Shown one piece after another: positions 44,861 through 56,400 of a stretch of DNA of 59,173 nucleotides. The notes under the pieces are model-generated. The model did not search any database, had not been told where the DNA came from, and worked only from the letters and a program-made list of their open reading frames with translations. The DNA is from Conoideocrella luteorostrata. Its lineage: Eukaryota; Ascomycota; Sordariomycetes; Hypocreales; Clavicipitaceae. Position 1 is the stretch's first letter. Each line of letters opens with the position of its first letter. The stretch spans positions 1 through 59,173 of the forward strand of contig JASWJB010000281.1 of NCBI GenBank assembly GCA_032433595.1, written 5' to 3'. The translations under genes were made by a program, and so were the position numbers.

Positions 44861-46034
44861 ATGGATTCTGTGAATACGTTTTGCCGCTGGGTAGCCGACC
44901 AAGGTGGAGAGATTGATGGTATAAAACCTCAAAATATTGCGGGCCGCGGTTTTGGCATTGTAGCCACTCGAAATCTGATCGTGAGTCGAAATTCGGCTCC
45001 ATCGCCAGCTACACGAATTTGGGCTGACAATTGAACAGAAAGGTGAGGTCATTATGACTATACCTGTGCACGCAATACGAAGTTTGGATAAAATCCCCCA
45101 ATCCATTACCGCGAAACTTCCTCCAGACATGTCAATTCACGGTCTTCTCGCCGCAGAAATCACACTTTATCCGGCCCGGCTCACGAGTTGGGCTAAAATT
45201 GTGCCAAAAATGGCAGATTTTGAGGATTGCATGCCTTACTTTTGGCCCGTTACCCTTCAACACTATCTTCCAAAGGAAGCCAAGAACCTTCTGGAAAAGC
45301 AGAAATATATGTTTTCTAAGGATTGGGACATGTATAGACAAGCTTTTCCGACCAGTATCATGCAAGACTTCATGCATGCCTGGTTTCTCGTGAGCACAAG
45401 ATCGTTTTACCACGAGACCTGTCAAACCTCGTTGTATCCTTGGCATGATCGTCTAGCTCTGCTCCCCATGGCAGATTTATTCAACCACGCAGCTACCGGA
45501 TGCCATGTATGTTATTCGTCGGAGCACTACACCATTACTACGGACCGCGAATATCTGAACGGCGAAGAGGTTCACATTTCCTATGGTGACCATTCAAACG
45601 ACTTTCTGTTAGCTGAGTATGGCTTCATATTGCCCGATAACTCACACGACAGGGTATGTATCAATGATTTGATACTGGGAGAGCTGCAGGCCGAACAGAG
45701 AGCCTTTTTAAAAGACAAGGGCGCGTTGGGTGACTTCATGCTATCGGTGCAGTCGCAACCATGTTCTAGGACTAAGGTTGCATTACAGCTGCTTTGCGAT
45801 ACAGTAACAAATGACAAATTAGATTCATGCCATACTCGTTCGGGCACTGATCTATACTTGCCACAGCTCCTTACAAAGTTTTTAGATGAAATTCAAGATA
45901 TCAAGAAGGCAATCTTGGGAAATATCGCTGGCAACAGTACTCAACAAAGTCTACTCATGCAGCGTTGGAATCAGATCGAGGTGATCGTGAAGCAAACTAT
46001 TGAAGCTGAGCAACCGCATGACGTTGTCCTTTGA
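44861..46034 (+). CDS. SET-domain protein lysine methyltransferase (SETD3/SETD6/RKM type)
   Basis: Exons 44861-44980 and 45039-46034 (58-nt intron, branch point CTGAC) give 371 aa. The split SET domain is recognisable: IAGRGFGIVATRNLI|KGEVIMTIP at the N-terminus, then after an insert, LPMADLFNHAATGCHV (NHx motif), REYLNGEEVHISYGDHSNDFLLAEYGFILP with the GEEVxISYG signature, and a helical C-terminal part. Such cytosolic or nuclear enzymes methylate lysines of ribosomal and other non-histone proteins with S-adenosylmethionine. The first exon supplies the SAM-binding RGFG strand, so the intron is needed. The product is a little shorter than typical for the family. Confidence 0.9.
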
Positions 46035-46334
46035 CATCGACACAATGCCATGACTAGACTGGAAATTCACAGCAAGACGACGATTATTGGGTCGTGGGCT
46101 CGTTCAAGGAAGCGTTCATATGTTTCGCGACGATGCGAGCATTAACCAAGCAACATAAGAGAACAAAAAGAAAGCTCTAGAAGCCAATTTTGACGCCCAA
46201 GATCCGGTAATATCGGGATCGAAACTAAAATTACCTTCCTAGAATCTTGATTATTCAAGCAAATGCAGTCTAGATGAAAAATTCTAGAAAAGATCTGCAA
46301 AGACGCAGTTAATTGTGTCTTTCTTCAGAAACTA

Positions 46335-46760
46335 TCATTGTTCAATAGGGCGGGGTTTACCAGCAATTGTTTGTGTCGGACATGTTTCGTGGACAAATGC
46401 AATTGGCAAGCTCAGGTTGAACTTTGGCGGATAGACTGGGACCATCCGCAAAACGCGACAAGTGGACTTGACCATTTCTTTCTCGCTCTGTTCTTCTTGA
46501 ATCTCCGTCGCATCGACCGCATCGAAACATTCACCATCGTCTCGATTCGTGTTCATAGCGAACCCATTGTTTATGAGGTCGTCTGAATGAAGAGGGTAGA
46601 GCAGCCAGTCATTCGTCACCTCCGATGACAATATTCGCATCAAACAATTCTTGATCATGCTGATTACGTTAAAATTCAACATCGTTCGTGAACGAAAGTT
46701 AATCAGGCGATCGGCTCCAGGCGTACGCCTGGAGTCGAGAGCCCCACTTGACTTTGCCAT
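46335..46760 (-). CDS. possible small hypothetical protein
   Basis: A single ATG-started frame of 141 codons. Composition is protein-like (acidic DAVDATEIQEEQSEKE centre, a hydrophobic patch near MIKNCLMRIL), but there is no recognised domain, signal or splice support. It lies between the SET gene and the NLR relic and may be spurious. Confidence 0.3.
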   Translation of the reverse strand: MAKSSGALDSRRTPGADRLINFRSRTMLNFNVISMIKNCLMRILSSEVTNDWLLYPLHSDDLINNGFAMNTNRDDGECFDAVDATEIQEEQSEKEMVKSTCRVLRMVPVYPPKFNLSLPIAFVHETCPTQTIAGKPRPIEQ

Positions 46761-46867
46761 TGTGATTTCCCAGGAGACATAGGAAGTTGATTACAACAGA
46801 GTCAAACCAAAAAGAAAAAGAAGTATGTTAGCTGTTGCTGAACAGTAGCCTTCCAGCTCCGCATCCC

Positions 46868-47840
46868 AGATCGGTGTTCTTTGGGGACAGGCTATACGGC
46901 GCTATGAGGAGCTGAATGGTTCCATCGCCAGTCTTGTTTCATCGGGAAAAGCCGACATGGTTGAAACAATTTTGAATGATATTGACGCGAAAGAGAATGC
47001 ATCCAAACAATATCGCAACAATGGTTCAAGGGTTCATCGGTTCAGAAAGTCGTTGAGCCGCTTCCTACCCACAATTCAAATATTGTGCGATACGGCTATG
47101 CAAGCAAGCAAAGCGGTGCGAAGCAAAGCCACCTAAATTGGACTAGGTCCTTTGCTAACAGGATTTAGGCGTTCCCTCCTAGTGAGGCCATATATGTTGC
47201 CATTCGTTTGCTGATTACGGTCCGCCCGCATATCCTCATATTGGTATAGATTTTGACAGCGGCAGACTGCAAATTATATAACTCCAGATTACGATAAACT
47301 TTTTGAGATTTTCGAAGATGTTAACTCATACTTACAAGGGCTAAAGACCTGGGATACTAGTCTTCCCCCAGTGCCAGGTTTGGAAAGATCCATCATCGAG
47401 ATATTGGGGCCAGTACTGGTTCTTTGTGGATTGTACACAAGGTACATTAGGCAGAAATGATTTGGTGAATCAGCTATTTTTCAGTCTTAGGTGTGCTACT
47501 TCATGTTGATGAATGCGAATATGTGTGAGACTACTGGTCATCATCTGGAACTAACATCATCTTTCAGTCAAAACGTTCAAATCTCTGCTATCTGGCGAAG
47601 ATATTGAGTTGAGAGATGTTCATCAGCTTTTCCAAAGATCAATCAAGCGCGAGGGAGAGGTCATCCAACGTGCAACACTGTCTCGTATTGAGCACATAAA
47701 GCATAACACTCAGCTAACCAATATTAGCATGAATCAGAGTCTGGCTGTCACAGGGCGTCTAGAACACGATGTTGCACATACTGCCCAGCGAACAGAGGCG
47801 ATTTTGAACAGCTGTGCTGACAGTAAGCCTCGCACATTGA
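46868..47840 (+). pseudogene. relic of a fungal NLR/STAND N-terminal (Goodbye-type) domain
   Basis: Joined segments read LWGQAIRRYEELNGSIASL, a block of DMVETILNDIDAKENA type, then (intron 47116-47168) AFPPSEAIYVAIRLLIT, then (intron 47220-47265) YITPDYDKLFEIFEDVNSYL. After a TGA at 47458 and a frame break comes VKTFKSLLSGEDIELRDVHQLF to the end near 47840. This is the helical N-terminal domain found before NACHT in many fungal NOD-like receptors. No ATG is available at the 5' end and no NACHT or repeat domain follows, so the copy is truncated at both ends. Two small introns still have intact signals, suggesting recent loss. Fungal NLRs act in self/non-self recognition and heterokaryon incompatibility. 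Confidence 0.7.
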
Positions 47841-48929
47841 ATGTTTGCTCTCTTGGGAATCTCATGCGATTTTACAGATCAAAGAACAAAACACTAGCTT
47901 GGTTTATCATCACTTGATGTTGATGGCCGATGGGCGTCCTATGGCCAACTATCGGCCGCATACGACAGGAGAGCGCGTTATAATGCTGAAAGGTTGAATA
48001 TGCGGCAGCTGAGGCGGAGATAGAGTACAGCAGTGGTGAAGAAAGTAGGAAATCAGTGGGATCTCGCAGCAGCGGGCGTTACTCGCTGAAATGTTTCGAT
48101 CAACTTATCAAGATCAGATTCCTCTTTCTTCTGATTCAGTAAGCAGTCTTGTATAGGCTAGATTCAGTCGGGTTGTCATAAACGGAGCATTAATGCCGCA
48201 ATTTCTCAGGATAAAAGCGGCGCTGCTTAGGCACAAGTTGGTTCAAAAGCTGTGGCGTACAAATTCACCTTCTAAAAGGCATTCATAAAACCTCAGCCTG
48301 CTTGCTATTGTGAGACACGGAAATGCAGGAAAGGCCAATTGCGGTTAGACCGCCGGACGAAGGATCATGAGCAGGGGCGTTATATTGGGGTCCGCCCCAG
48401 CTGATGCGACTCTGGTTCCCGTGGCTGTAATTAGTCTCAAGCAACTCCGGACATCCCCTTCGCTGTTTTTTTTTTTTTTTTTGGACGTTGAGAAACATCA
48501 CCAGACTCTTGAATCTACGAGCCACTAGCTAGAAGAGGTGTCATCCTGATTTTGTGCCACTTCAACCAGCTGAAAGACAAGCGATACGGAGTGCGAGCGC
48601 CGCAGCTCCAGCGGCTACTTTCATGACGACCTCGTCCTGCAGGCTACCTTCCTCAACCCTTGCCAGCCTCGTTATCATCGCTTACATGCGTTGGTCGTGG
48701 CACCAATCCAACATGACTTATGCACCCAGCCGTCGTGTTCCATGTGAGAACCCCGCTCGTCAGCAAACGAGGCTGGAGTAAAGAGACAATGTTTCGGTAG
48801 ACCTTGTCTTTGCCCTTATTGCCGGCGAGCTCGTTAAATTTCGCCATGTTCTCGACTGCCTAAACTTTTCGAAAACCTTACTCGACGGTCAGTTTGGACT
48901 TTGCTTGTGGCATAAAACTTCTCCAAAAA
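47841..48929. other. spacer, no gene seen
   Basis: Contains a 16-18 T run near 48465-48482 and a TACGGAGTG variant at 48585. Frames on both strands are short and unremarkable. It includes the promoter of the gene at 48930. Confidence 0.45.
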
Positions 48930-50928
48930 ATGCGAACGCAACTCTGTCTTCTGATCACATGGCTCTCTGGCGCGTTGGCCTTTTCTGGCACGTCTGACCT
49001 TGTTGTGAGAAACCTGCCAGGTTATTCTTCTTTGGACACTATTCATGAGATACGCCGCCGGCTTCATAATGTTGCAGCGAGAGCCGAAACACACGTCGTA
49101 TTTGACGTTTCTGAACCATTGAATCACCAGATCAGCGACAAGACGCTGTTTGAGTAGTTAGTTCTACGCTCCCCCTACAAAGAGGGAAAACAAGACGAAG
49201 AAGAAGCTAATACGTGATTCCCCACCAGTACCAGCAGCAGGAGCATCAATAGTGGCACCAAAGGACAAGTAGAAGCCGCCGCCGGAATAAAGATTACTTG
49301 CACAAGATGCTACATGAGAGGACAGGCAAGAGCCAAGCTCACTGCCAACGGTGCATTCAACAAGACCGAGATCACCAAGGTGGTGGAATCCAACCTGAAA
49401 GGCACCATGAACGGTATCAAAGCCTTTACTAGAAATATTACCGACGTTGTGAGCGGAAATGTCAGAAATTTGACTGTGGGTGAGATAAAAGACGAGCTGG
49501 AGCAGGTGCCCCCTCCGCAGTTTGACTTCAACTTCAACATTGACTTTCCGAGTTATGACTTGGACGTTGAATTCGTGGACACAGAGATCTATGTTGAGCT
49601 GAAAACTGTCTTATCGTCAGGCCTGACATACACCCTTAATTTGTTTTCCTCTCGAAATCTAGGCGTCCAGCTCGACCCGTTGTTTGTGGGAGTCATCTTC
49701 GCTGTCGATTTAATATTGAGTGTAGACAGTGAAATTGATATCAGCAGCGGGTTTCACATCAAACTCGACGACAAGCTCCGTATGAAGCTCGTATTGTTCG
49801 GAAAAGAAGCGTCAGATGTGAAATTGTGAGTTCATCGCCTACCGTTCAACCCTCGCAGGATGGTGCTTGCTAACGCTTATCATACTAGCAACGACGGCAA
49901 ATTTGCCTTCTTACCTATCACGATCGAAAGCGAAAATGTTGTTCTCAGGGCGATATTACGTCTCCAACTCCGGACTGGGTTTTCCCTGCCTCCGATTGAC
50001 CTTCCTGCAACGGTCCAAGGCAAAAAACTTGAACTAGGCGCGGGCATCGAGGCGCGGGCGTATGTCAAGGTCGCAGAGTTTGTGACAAACATTACTGCCC
50101 AGCATAGCGCACAGAATGAAAAGAAAGACTGCGCCCTACGTGTTGTTCAGGATTACAAGCTCGCAGTCGGCGCTGCTGCGGGTGCATCCGTGGAAGTCTT
50201 GGGCACCGTGTTTGGACCGACGCCTGCGACAGAGGTTCCCATTTTCTATACAACCCTAGCCGCTGCTTGTTTGACGAAGGGCAGAGCAACCACTACGAAA
50301 GCACCGAAAATGGAAGCCCGGCGAATCGGCTCTGGCTCTTCGACAACGACAACCGAGACTACGATTGTTTACAACGCAACCGCTTGCTTATCTCCGACAC
50401 TCATTAATTGTCCAGCATCACTACAAACAATCTCACGGAACAGTGTCACCAAGACTCTGACCGCCACAGTGTCGTCGGGCTCCGAAGCAGTTTGGTCCAC
50501 GCCTGCTGTCACGGAGTTTCAAGCCGCCGCCTTCCAAGGTGATGTTTTCTCATTCAAGGGCTCTTCCGGTGCGCCCAAGTCTTACTTGCCGCCGCCAATC
50601 ACAACTTCCACCTCGTCGTCGGGCGAGTCTTCCCCTGGAGACAAGGTGCTGGGGGGGCAGACCGGAGGAGTGAGCAACAAGATCATTATTGGCGTGAGTG
50701 TCGGCATCGGCGTTCCTCTACTATTAGCCATTGTCTGCGGCATCATGTAAGTCTTCAAAGTCCGATCGATACCGGAGTCAGAAGCTAATTATGAACCGCT
50801 TTAGTTTCATCAAAGCACGACAACGCCGTACAACTATTGCTGTGTCCGAGAATGATGAGCAGCAGCCCGACAGGGCCAAGCGCACGGTTAATGCGGCATA
50901 TAGTGCCGTCCCGCAGGATCGAAACTAA
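48930..50928 (+). CDS. secretory single-pass membrane protein, function unknown
   Basis: Four exons (48930-49153, 49229-49825, 49889-50746, 50805-50928), with introns of 75, 63 and 58 nt, give 600 aa. A signal peptide (MRTQLCLLITWLSGALA) is followed by ITCTRCYMRGQARAKLT and a beta-rich extracellular region with several N-x-S/T sites. Then comes a Ser/Thr/Pro-rich stalk, one membrane helix (IIIGVSVGIGVPLLLAIVCGIIF) and a short basic cytoplasmic tail (KARQRR). Splice joins restore FNDGKFAFLPITIE and IIFIKARQRR. The architecture recalls conserved fungal surface proteins of unknown role with a stalk and single helix; I do not recognise a named family. The first intron's donor (GTAGTT) is weak, so exon 1 is the least certain part. 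Confidence 0.82.
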
Positions 50929-53483
50929 TATGAGACTTGAATCGACGACGCGGAGTAAAACTCCCGGCTGGTTCATCTCGATAGCACTGGATATGGAGCA
51001 TTTCCTCCGAGGCCAGACAGTGTGATGTATCACGCCTCTGAAGGTAAGAAGCAGACGGAACTCGACGTCTGACAGGTCTAGTGGCGGATGGCTGGCAACT
51101 TTAGCATCTGATATGTATGGCGTTTGAAACTAGTCTCTGTTCAGGAAAGATCGAAACCCGCAGCGCAAATCGTGGCCGACACTCTTTAGTTCTCTTGCTC
51201 CTGAAGGATCGTGTCCTCAAGTTTTTTTTTATTCATTTTAATATATTTTGCGTTTTAAACAAGTATTTATTTTACTGTGTTGTCGTGGGCACATCGACAC
51301 GAGTCTGGGGATGTAAACCCGGATGTCATGTTGGAGCTCGGAATGCGCTCGATAAAGAAGCAATCCACGAACCAATATTTGAGCTCAATTAGCCCAACGG
51401 CAGTAGTTATCCCTGTTCGCAAAGGAAACTAATATTCCCCAGCTTTCTGCGGAGCACAGAATACGGTGTAGCGGCCAGCCATTTCCCCAAGACGGTTACT
51501 TCGCCAATCCCGCTTCCCCGAGTGGGAAACAAAATCCCGTTTCATATCTCACTGTCTGCTCATGGGGTGAATAAGAGTCATATCATTGTCTCCTTATGAA
51601 CGTCAGGCGCATGTCATTGATTGTTAGGTTAGATCTCAGAGCGAGTGGTTTGTAACACCCAATCGAGGCGACGCCTCGATCATGCCGTATGTCGCGACAT
51701 TTGAGATGTGGTTGCCGTGGGCTTTCCGACCAATCAGACAGAACCGTGCGGCATCATAGGACAGATGCTATCGACCTCATCTCGATATTCTCCCTGTTTC
51801 ATTTGACCTATGTCCATCAATACCATGTGCGAGAGGCAGCTACCGACATGCTGGAACGTGTATTGCCTAAAGAGCCAGCCTGTCTCAGATGGCTGAGACT
51901 CGCGCAGTGCGTGTCGTTCTAGACTGCTACACACACTTAGGAGGATGGATTTTCGTGTCAGCCGATCAGAACCGGCTTCTCTGAGGTTGAGTGGCAGGGT
52001 GATTACAAACTGTTGAGTCCTCGAACACCTCGGCAACGGTTCATTCCCTGCGCCAAATCACTCCATCCGTATGTTGGCATTCGCCAGCTTTATTGGCGGG
52101 TAAGAAGGAGCCGCACATGGATACAAGGATGCAATCTGATGGTGATGGCGGTTGGTGATGGCGGAGGTGCGCCTCGCGTAAAGTCTCAGGTCCCGCGCCT
52201 CGCGTAAATCTCAGCATGCGGGGGACAAGTTTACCTGAGCCATTTCGTCCACATTGTCCAATTGACCCTTTTAATTTGAACGCCCACCACAGATGCAATT
52301 AAAGCTTATTATTAATAAAATCTATTAACTAAATAACCATTTAAGCTATATAATAATTAGGCCTTTTTTTTTTTTTTTTTTTGGTCGCTAATGCATTATC
52401 TCTTGCGGAGTTAATGCCACCTCGATGGCTCAGTTAGATTGTCCCCTGCTTGCTCAGGTCCCAGCCAGCCACCAGACTGTAAACTCAATCTGCCGATTCT
52501 GTTTTGGGAATTCGGGTTAAATGCCGGATCGGCAAATGCCAGTCGATCTTGGAGGCGGAGACTAACTAGCTGCTGTCCAAGGTTCAGTGAAGATACCCAC
52601 ATGAGATGCAATTCTCATTTTGACTCAGGTGGCGTTGCGTTAGAAAGCACCAGTCACTGGGCTCCATTCCAACACGCAAGACTGTATCAGGCTTCCAGCC
52701 GCCCAGGATGGAAACTCCCATACATGTGCGTTCTTGCCACGTCATGGAGTTATAGTTAAGGTCAACCGTCTTTTTTTTTTTTCACTTTCGCCTCCGTATC
52801 GGCGGAGAAGAAATCTTTGGCAGGCGCATTCGCTGCGTCGATATAATGCCCGCAAACGAAAGGAGTCGGTCGGGTGGCACGGAATGAGCCTGTCTGCTGT
52901 AGCTCTGGCATAGGAACACACCTCATAATAGCTATGCCGATTCCGTCTTGCTAGCTTCTTAGCATCATGGCCCATCTGCAGTGCATCGCGCCAAATGCAG
53001 GCGTCCAGATTCAGGTCGCCCGACCACCCGTTCGGATCTTGACTTCAGACCATTCTTGATGTGAAACGACCGATCCGGAAAAAAACGCTAATTCCAGACT
53101 AGAAATCGGTTAGTGCAGATTGCAAGATGGGATGCACTGCGAAGTCTGAGGCAAAACTTAGCGGCTTGTTCCAGGAGATGGTACGAGAGGCAGCCACATT
53201 CGTCATGCCGCAGCACATTTTTGGCAAGATCACATACGATCATAGCCATATTGGTACTTACTTGAGCATCCTGGAATTTGGGAGCCGGTTTGTCCATGAT
53301 GATGATAGCTTGGAACAAAGGGATCCCGGAAAATGTGGCTGTAGAATGTTTAAGTATAATCGGGCTCCTCTTGACAAACTTCCACCTTGGCATTGCATTA
53401 TTCTTGGCAAACTTGCAAATAACATCAACGCCGGTAAGAGCTATTGAAACAGCTGGTTACCAGTCTTTAATGGCCCTTGAGCT
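50929..53483. other. 2.5-kb spacer upstream of the Pls-like gene
   Basis: No confident gene. Poly-T runs occur at 51225, 52364 and 52772. The segment 52300-52380 is AT-rich. Frames at 53088-53447 on both strands lie just upstream of the next gene but show no family signal. Confidence 0.45.
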
Positions 53484-56400
53484 ATGGAATGGTTCTCGGA
53501 AGCTTCTCCGGAGGTGTCTGCAGCGTTCTCTCAGCTCTATGGCCTGCCCTTGCCGGAGGTCAGCAAGAGCCCCAAGTTTCTTGCCTTGAAAGATAATGGT
53601 AAAATAAGTCGTACAATAATCTTGGCCTCCATCCCTACCTACCCAGTTGACCCCTATCGGCCTGTGCACATCTTATACCTCGTTCTGACAGAACTATCCG
53701 GACCGTGGCCGCCTTCGTTGCTGTTCTATCACTTCACTCGGTTAACCAAAGGGCTTACGCCGGGCACATATGCAAGGCAGCAAGAGGACATAGCCAGGCT
53801 GTTGCAGTCCACGGAAAAGATCATCAAAAAGACTTATAATTCGCTTCGCCATTTTCTCGACGGCAACGATCTACCAGCACTCTACTCTGACTGTCGCCAG
53901 GACTTCATCACGCATCGCCAACTCAAAGAATTCGTGACAGAATTTGCGCTCCCATTAAAAAATGACGGCAAGAGAACCGCCGTCGCACTACTTTTACCAG
54001 ACGGACCGCTTCTGGCAGCTCTTTGTGTGGCTGTTGCGACGTATTATATCGCTGTGCCGATTGCTCCGAACCAGTCACCGTCTCAGATTCAGTCCGATCT
54101 CACCAGGGCAGAAGTCAGCTGTATCATTACATCCTCGAAAGAAAATCCTGATCTCAGCTCTATGCGCCAGTGGTTAAGAGAAAAGGGAATCAAGGTGGTA
54201 ACAGCCGAGCTTGGTTCAAAATCTTGTATCCGAGACGAGCGGGGACACGACGTGAATGCTTCGGTTCTGCCAAGGCCGCGTGCAAACAAAGCCGATAGCG
54301 TGTGTCTCAAGGTATTCAACAGTAGCCCATGGTTGAAGCGCGAATTGGTTGCAGTCACGCCTCACGAACTGCTAAGAGAGGCATACAGGGCCGCTGAATC
54401 ATGGGAACTGACCCCGAACGACACGGGCGTGAGCTTGGCATCTGTGCACGACGCGTAAGTCACCAACATAACTCCTTGAAAGCTGCAAATTACTAATATT
54501 TCGTGATTTAAAGAGGCTTAAGTAAAATGTTCTTGGCTCCTCTTCTTTCAGGTGGCTCTGTCGTGTGTTGTTCCCCCACAGATGTACCAGGCTTCTGGGA
54601 TGCCGTGGAACGTGTTCAGCCGTCATGGTACATAGCTTCACAGTCGACGCATAAGAACATTTTAGCAAACGCTCCGTTTCAGTCCAACCACGTTGAGAGA
54701 AGCAAATTCCGCTTAGCTTGTGGTGCAGATGGATTTATTCCTCCGCAGCTTGCAAGCTTGATCTGGGACGTATTTGGCTGTGCATCAGTAATTGATCCGC
54801 TTAGATGCGAGTAAGATTTGTCTTCAATCATGCCCTGTTCAATATTGACAGTATTGCTAATCTCTCAAACAGCGACGTGTTAAGCAGCGCGGACCTATCT
54901 TTACCCAAAAAATTGTCTGTTTCGAGGCAGCCGTCAGAACCATCAGAGGATGTGTCTCCAACCGGAAATGCTTGGGAAAATGAGTTGCACAATTGGAGAC
55001 GCGGATCTGAACAAAGAGGCACCACGGGTTCTATTTCGAGGCGAAATAGCAACCGTCGCGCTTCTCAACAGCAGCTGGCTCAACAGCAGCTGGTACCAGG
55101 CAGGCGCAAGAGCAGTAAATTTTCCACTCTCAGCGGCAAGACCATTGCGCCGCGTGCCGAAAGCGTTGATCAGACGGGCAAAGATGATTTCCTAGGCGCT
55201 ATCGGGGCCAACGACAACTCTATCACTTGTAACGGGTCCAAAATCTTGCCTGAAGAAGTCGAAGAGGCCATCATGGCAGCAAGTGAAATAGAAGAGTCTC
55301 CAATCTACCGCCGTATTGCACAGGTCTTGGCTTTTCCCACCACGCATGACATACTCGGCCAAGATGTTGCGGTCATCCTGGTATCCAGACCAGAATCGCC
55401 TCGTGTCGGCCTGCGGACGTTGCACGATGCGTTGCTAGAAGTCAAGCTGGATCGAGTGAAGTGGCCAATGCTCATAGTGTATATGGATTCGATCCCCCAA
55501 AGGAATGGTCAGCCCCTTCGAACACGACTTCAGCAGAGACTTTATTTGCCTCCCCTATCCAGCGGTACCGGCTACCTGGCCAGGCACTGGGAGGCAACAT
55601 GTCCTCCACATGACGCTTCTTTTATGAAAGAAATTGATAGGAAGCAATGCCAAGTTGAGCACAGAGATCTTACAACCATAATCAACTCGGTGGTTCCGAG
55701 TAACTTTCGAGCTTTCCTTCAACGCGACGCACAGAATGGCGGCTACGAAGCCTTCCTTGCGCCAGAAGTGTCTTTGGCGTCGCTACGATCAATGAGAGAC
55801 GACTGGGAGGAATACATTCGACGGCTCATGACCATTACCACCCACGGATACATGGTGCCTGTAAATATTTATATGCTTTCAGTTGCGCTACCCAGAAAAG
55901 AAGATGGCTCTGTGGATGAAAAAGAATTGGCGGAGCTGAGAAGTGAGCTTAGAAAAAAGTCTCATTCGGACTTGGACGACTCGATCAAGGCGAGGGTGAA
56001 AGCTGCATTCGCAGCCGCTCTTTCACGCGACGTTGACACCATTGACGCCGGCAGCAATTTTTTTCAGCTCGGGGGAAACAGAGCCAAGGCTGAAAAGTTC
56101 CTGCGACGTTTGAGAGTCGAATTTAACATTGACCTGACACATTCTGTGATGGCTAAAGATGCCACACTCGAAACAATCGCGAGATACATCGTGCCCGAGT
56201 TTGAAGAGAATACCGAGAAAGGCACCGACGATGAAGAAATGAGTGAACTATACAGTTCCCGAAGATGGTGGCTCATGGCATTGCAATTGCTCCCTATGAT
56301 AATTTTGTATCCAGCAAGACGATCGGCACAATGGACAGTGCAGTTGTGGCTGCTCAGTCGCACTCGGTTCTGGGAGAACAACAGTGTTCTGCATGGTCGG

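Noticed and set aside
49310..49540. Minus-strand frame opposite the membrane-protein gene
   Set aside because: It is a shadow of a spliced, motif-supported gene on the plus strand.
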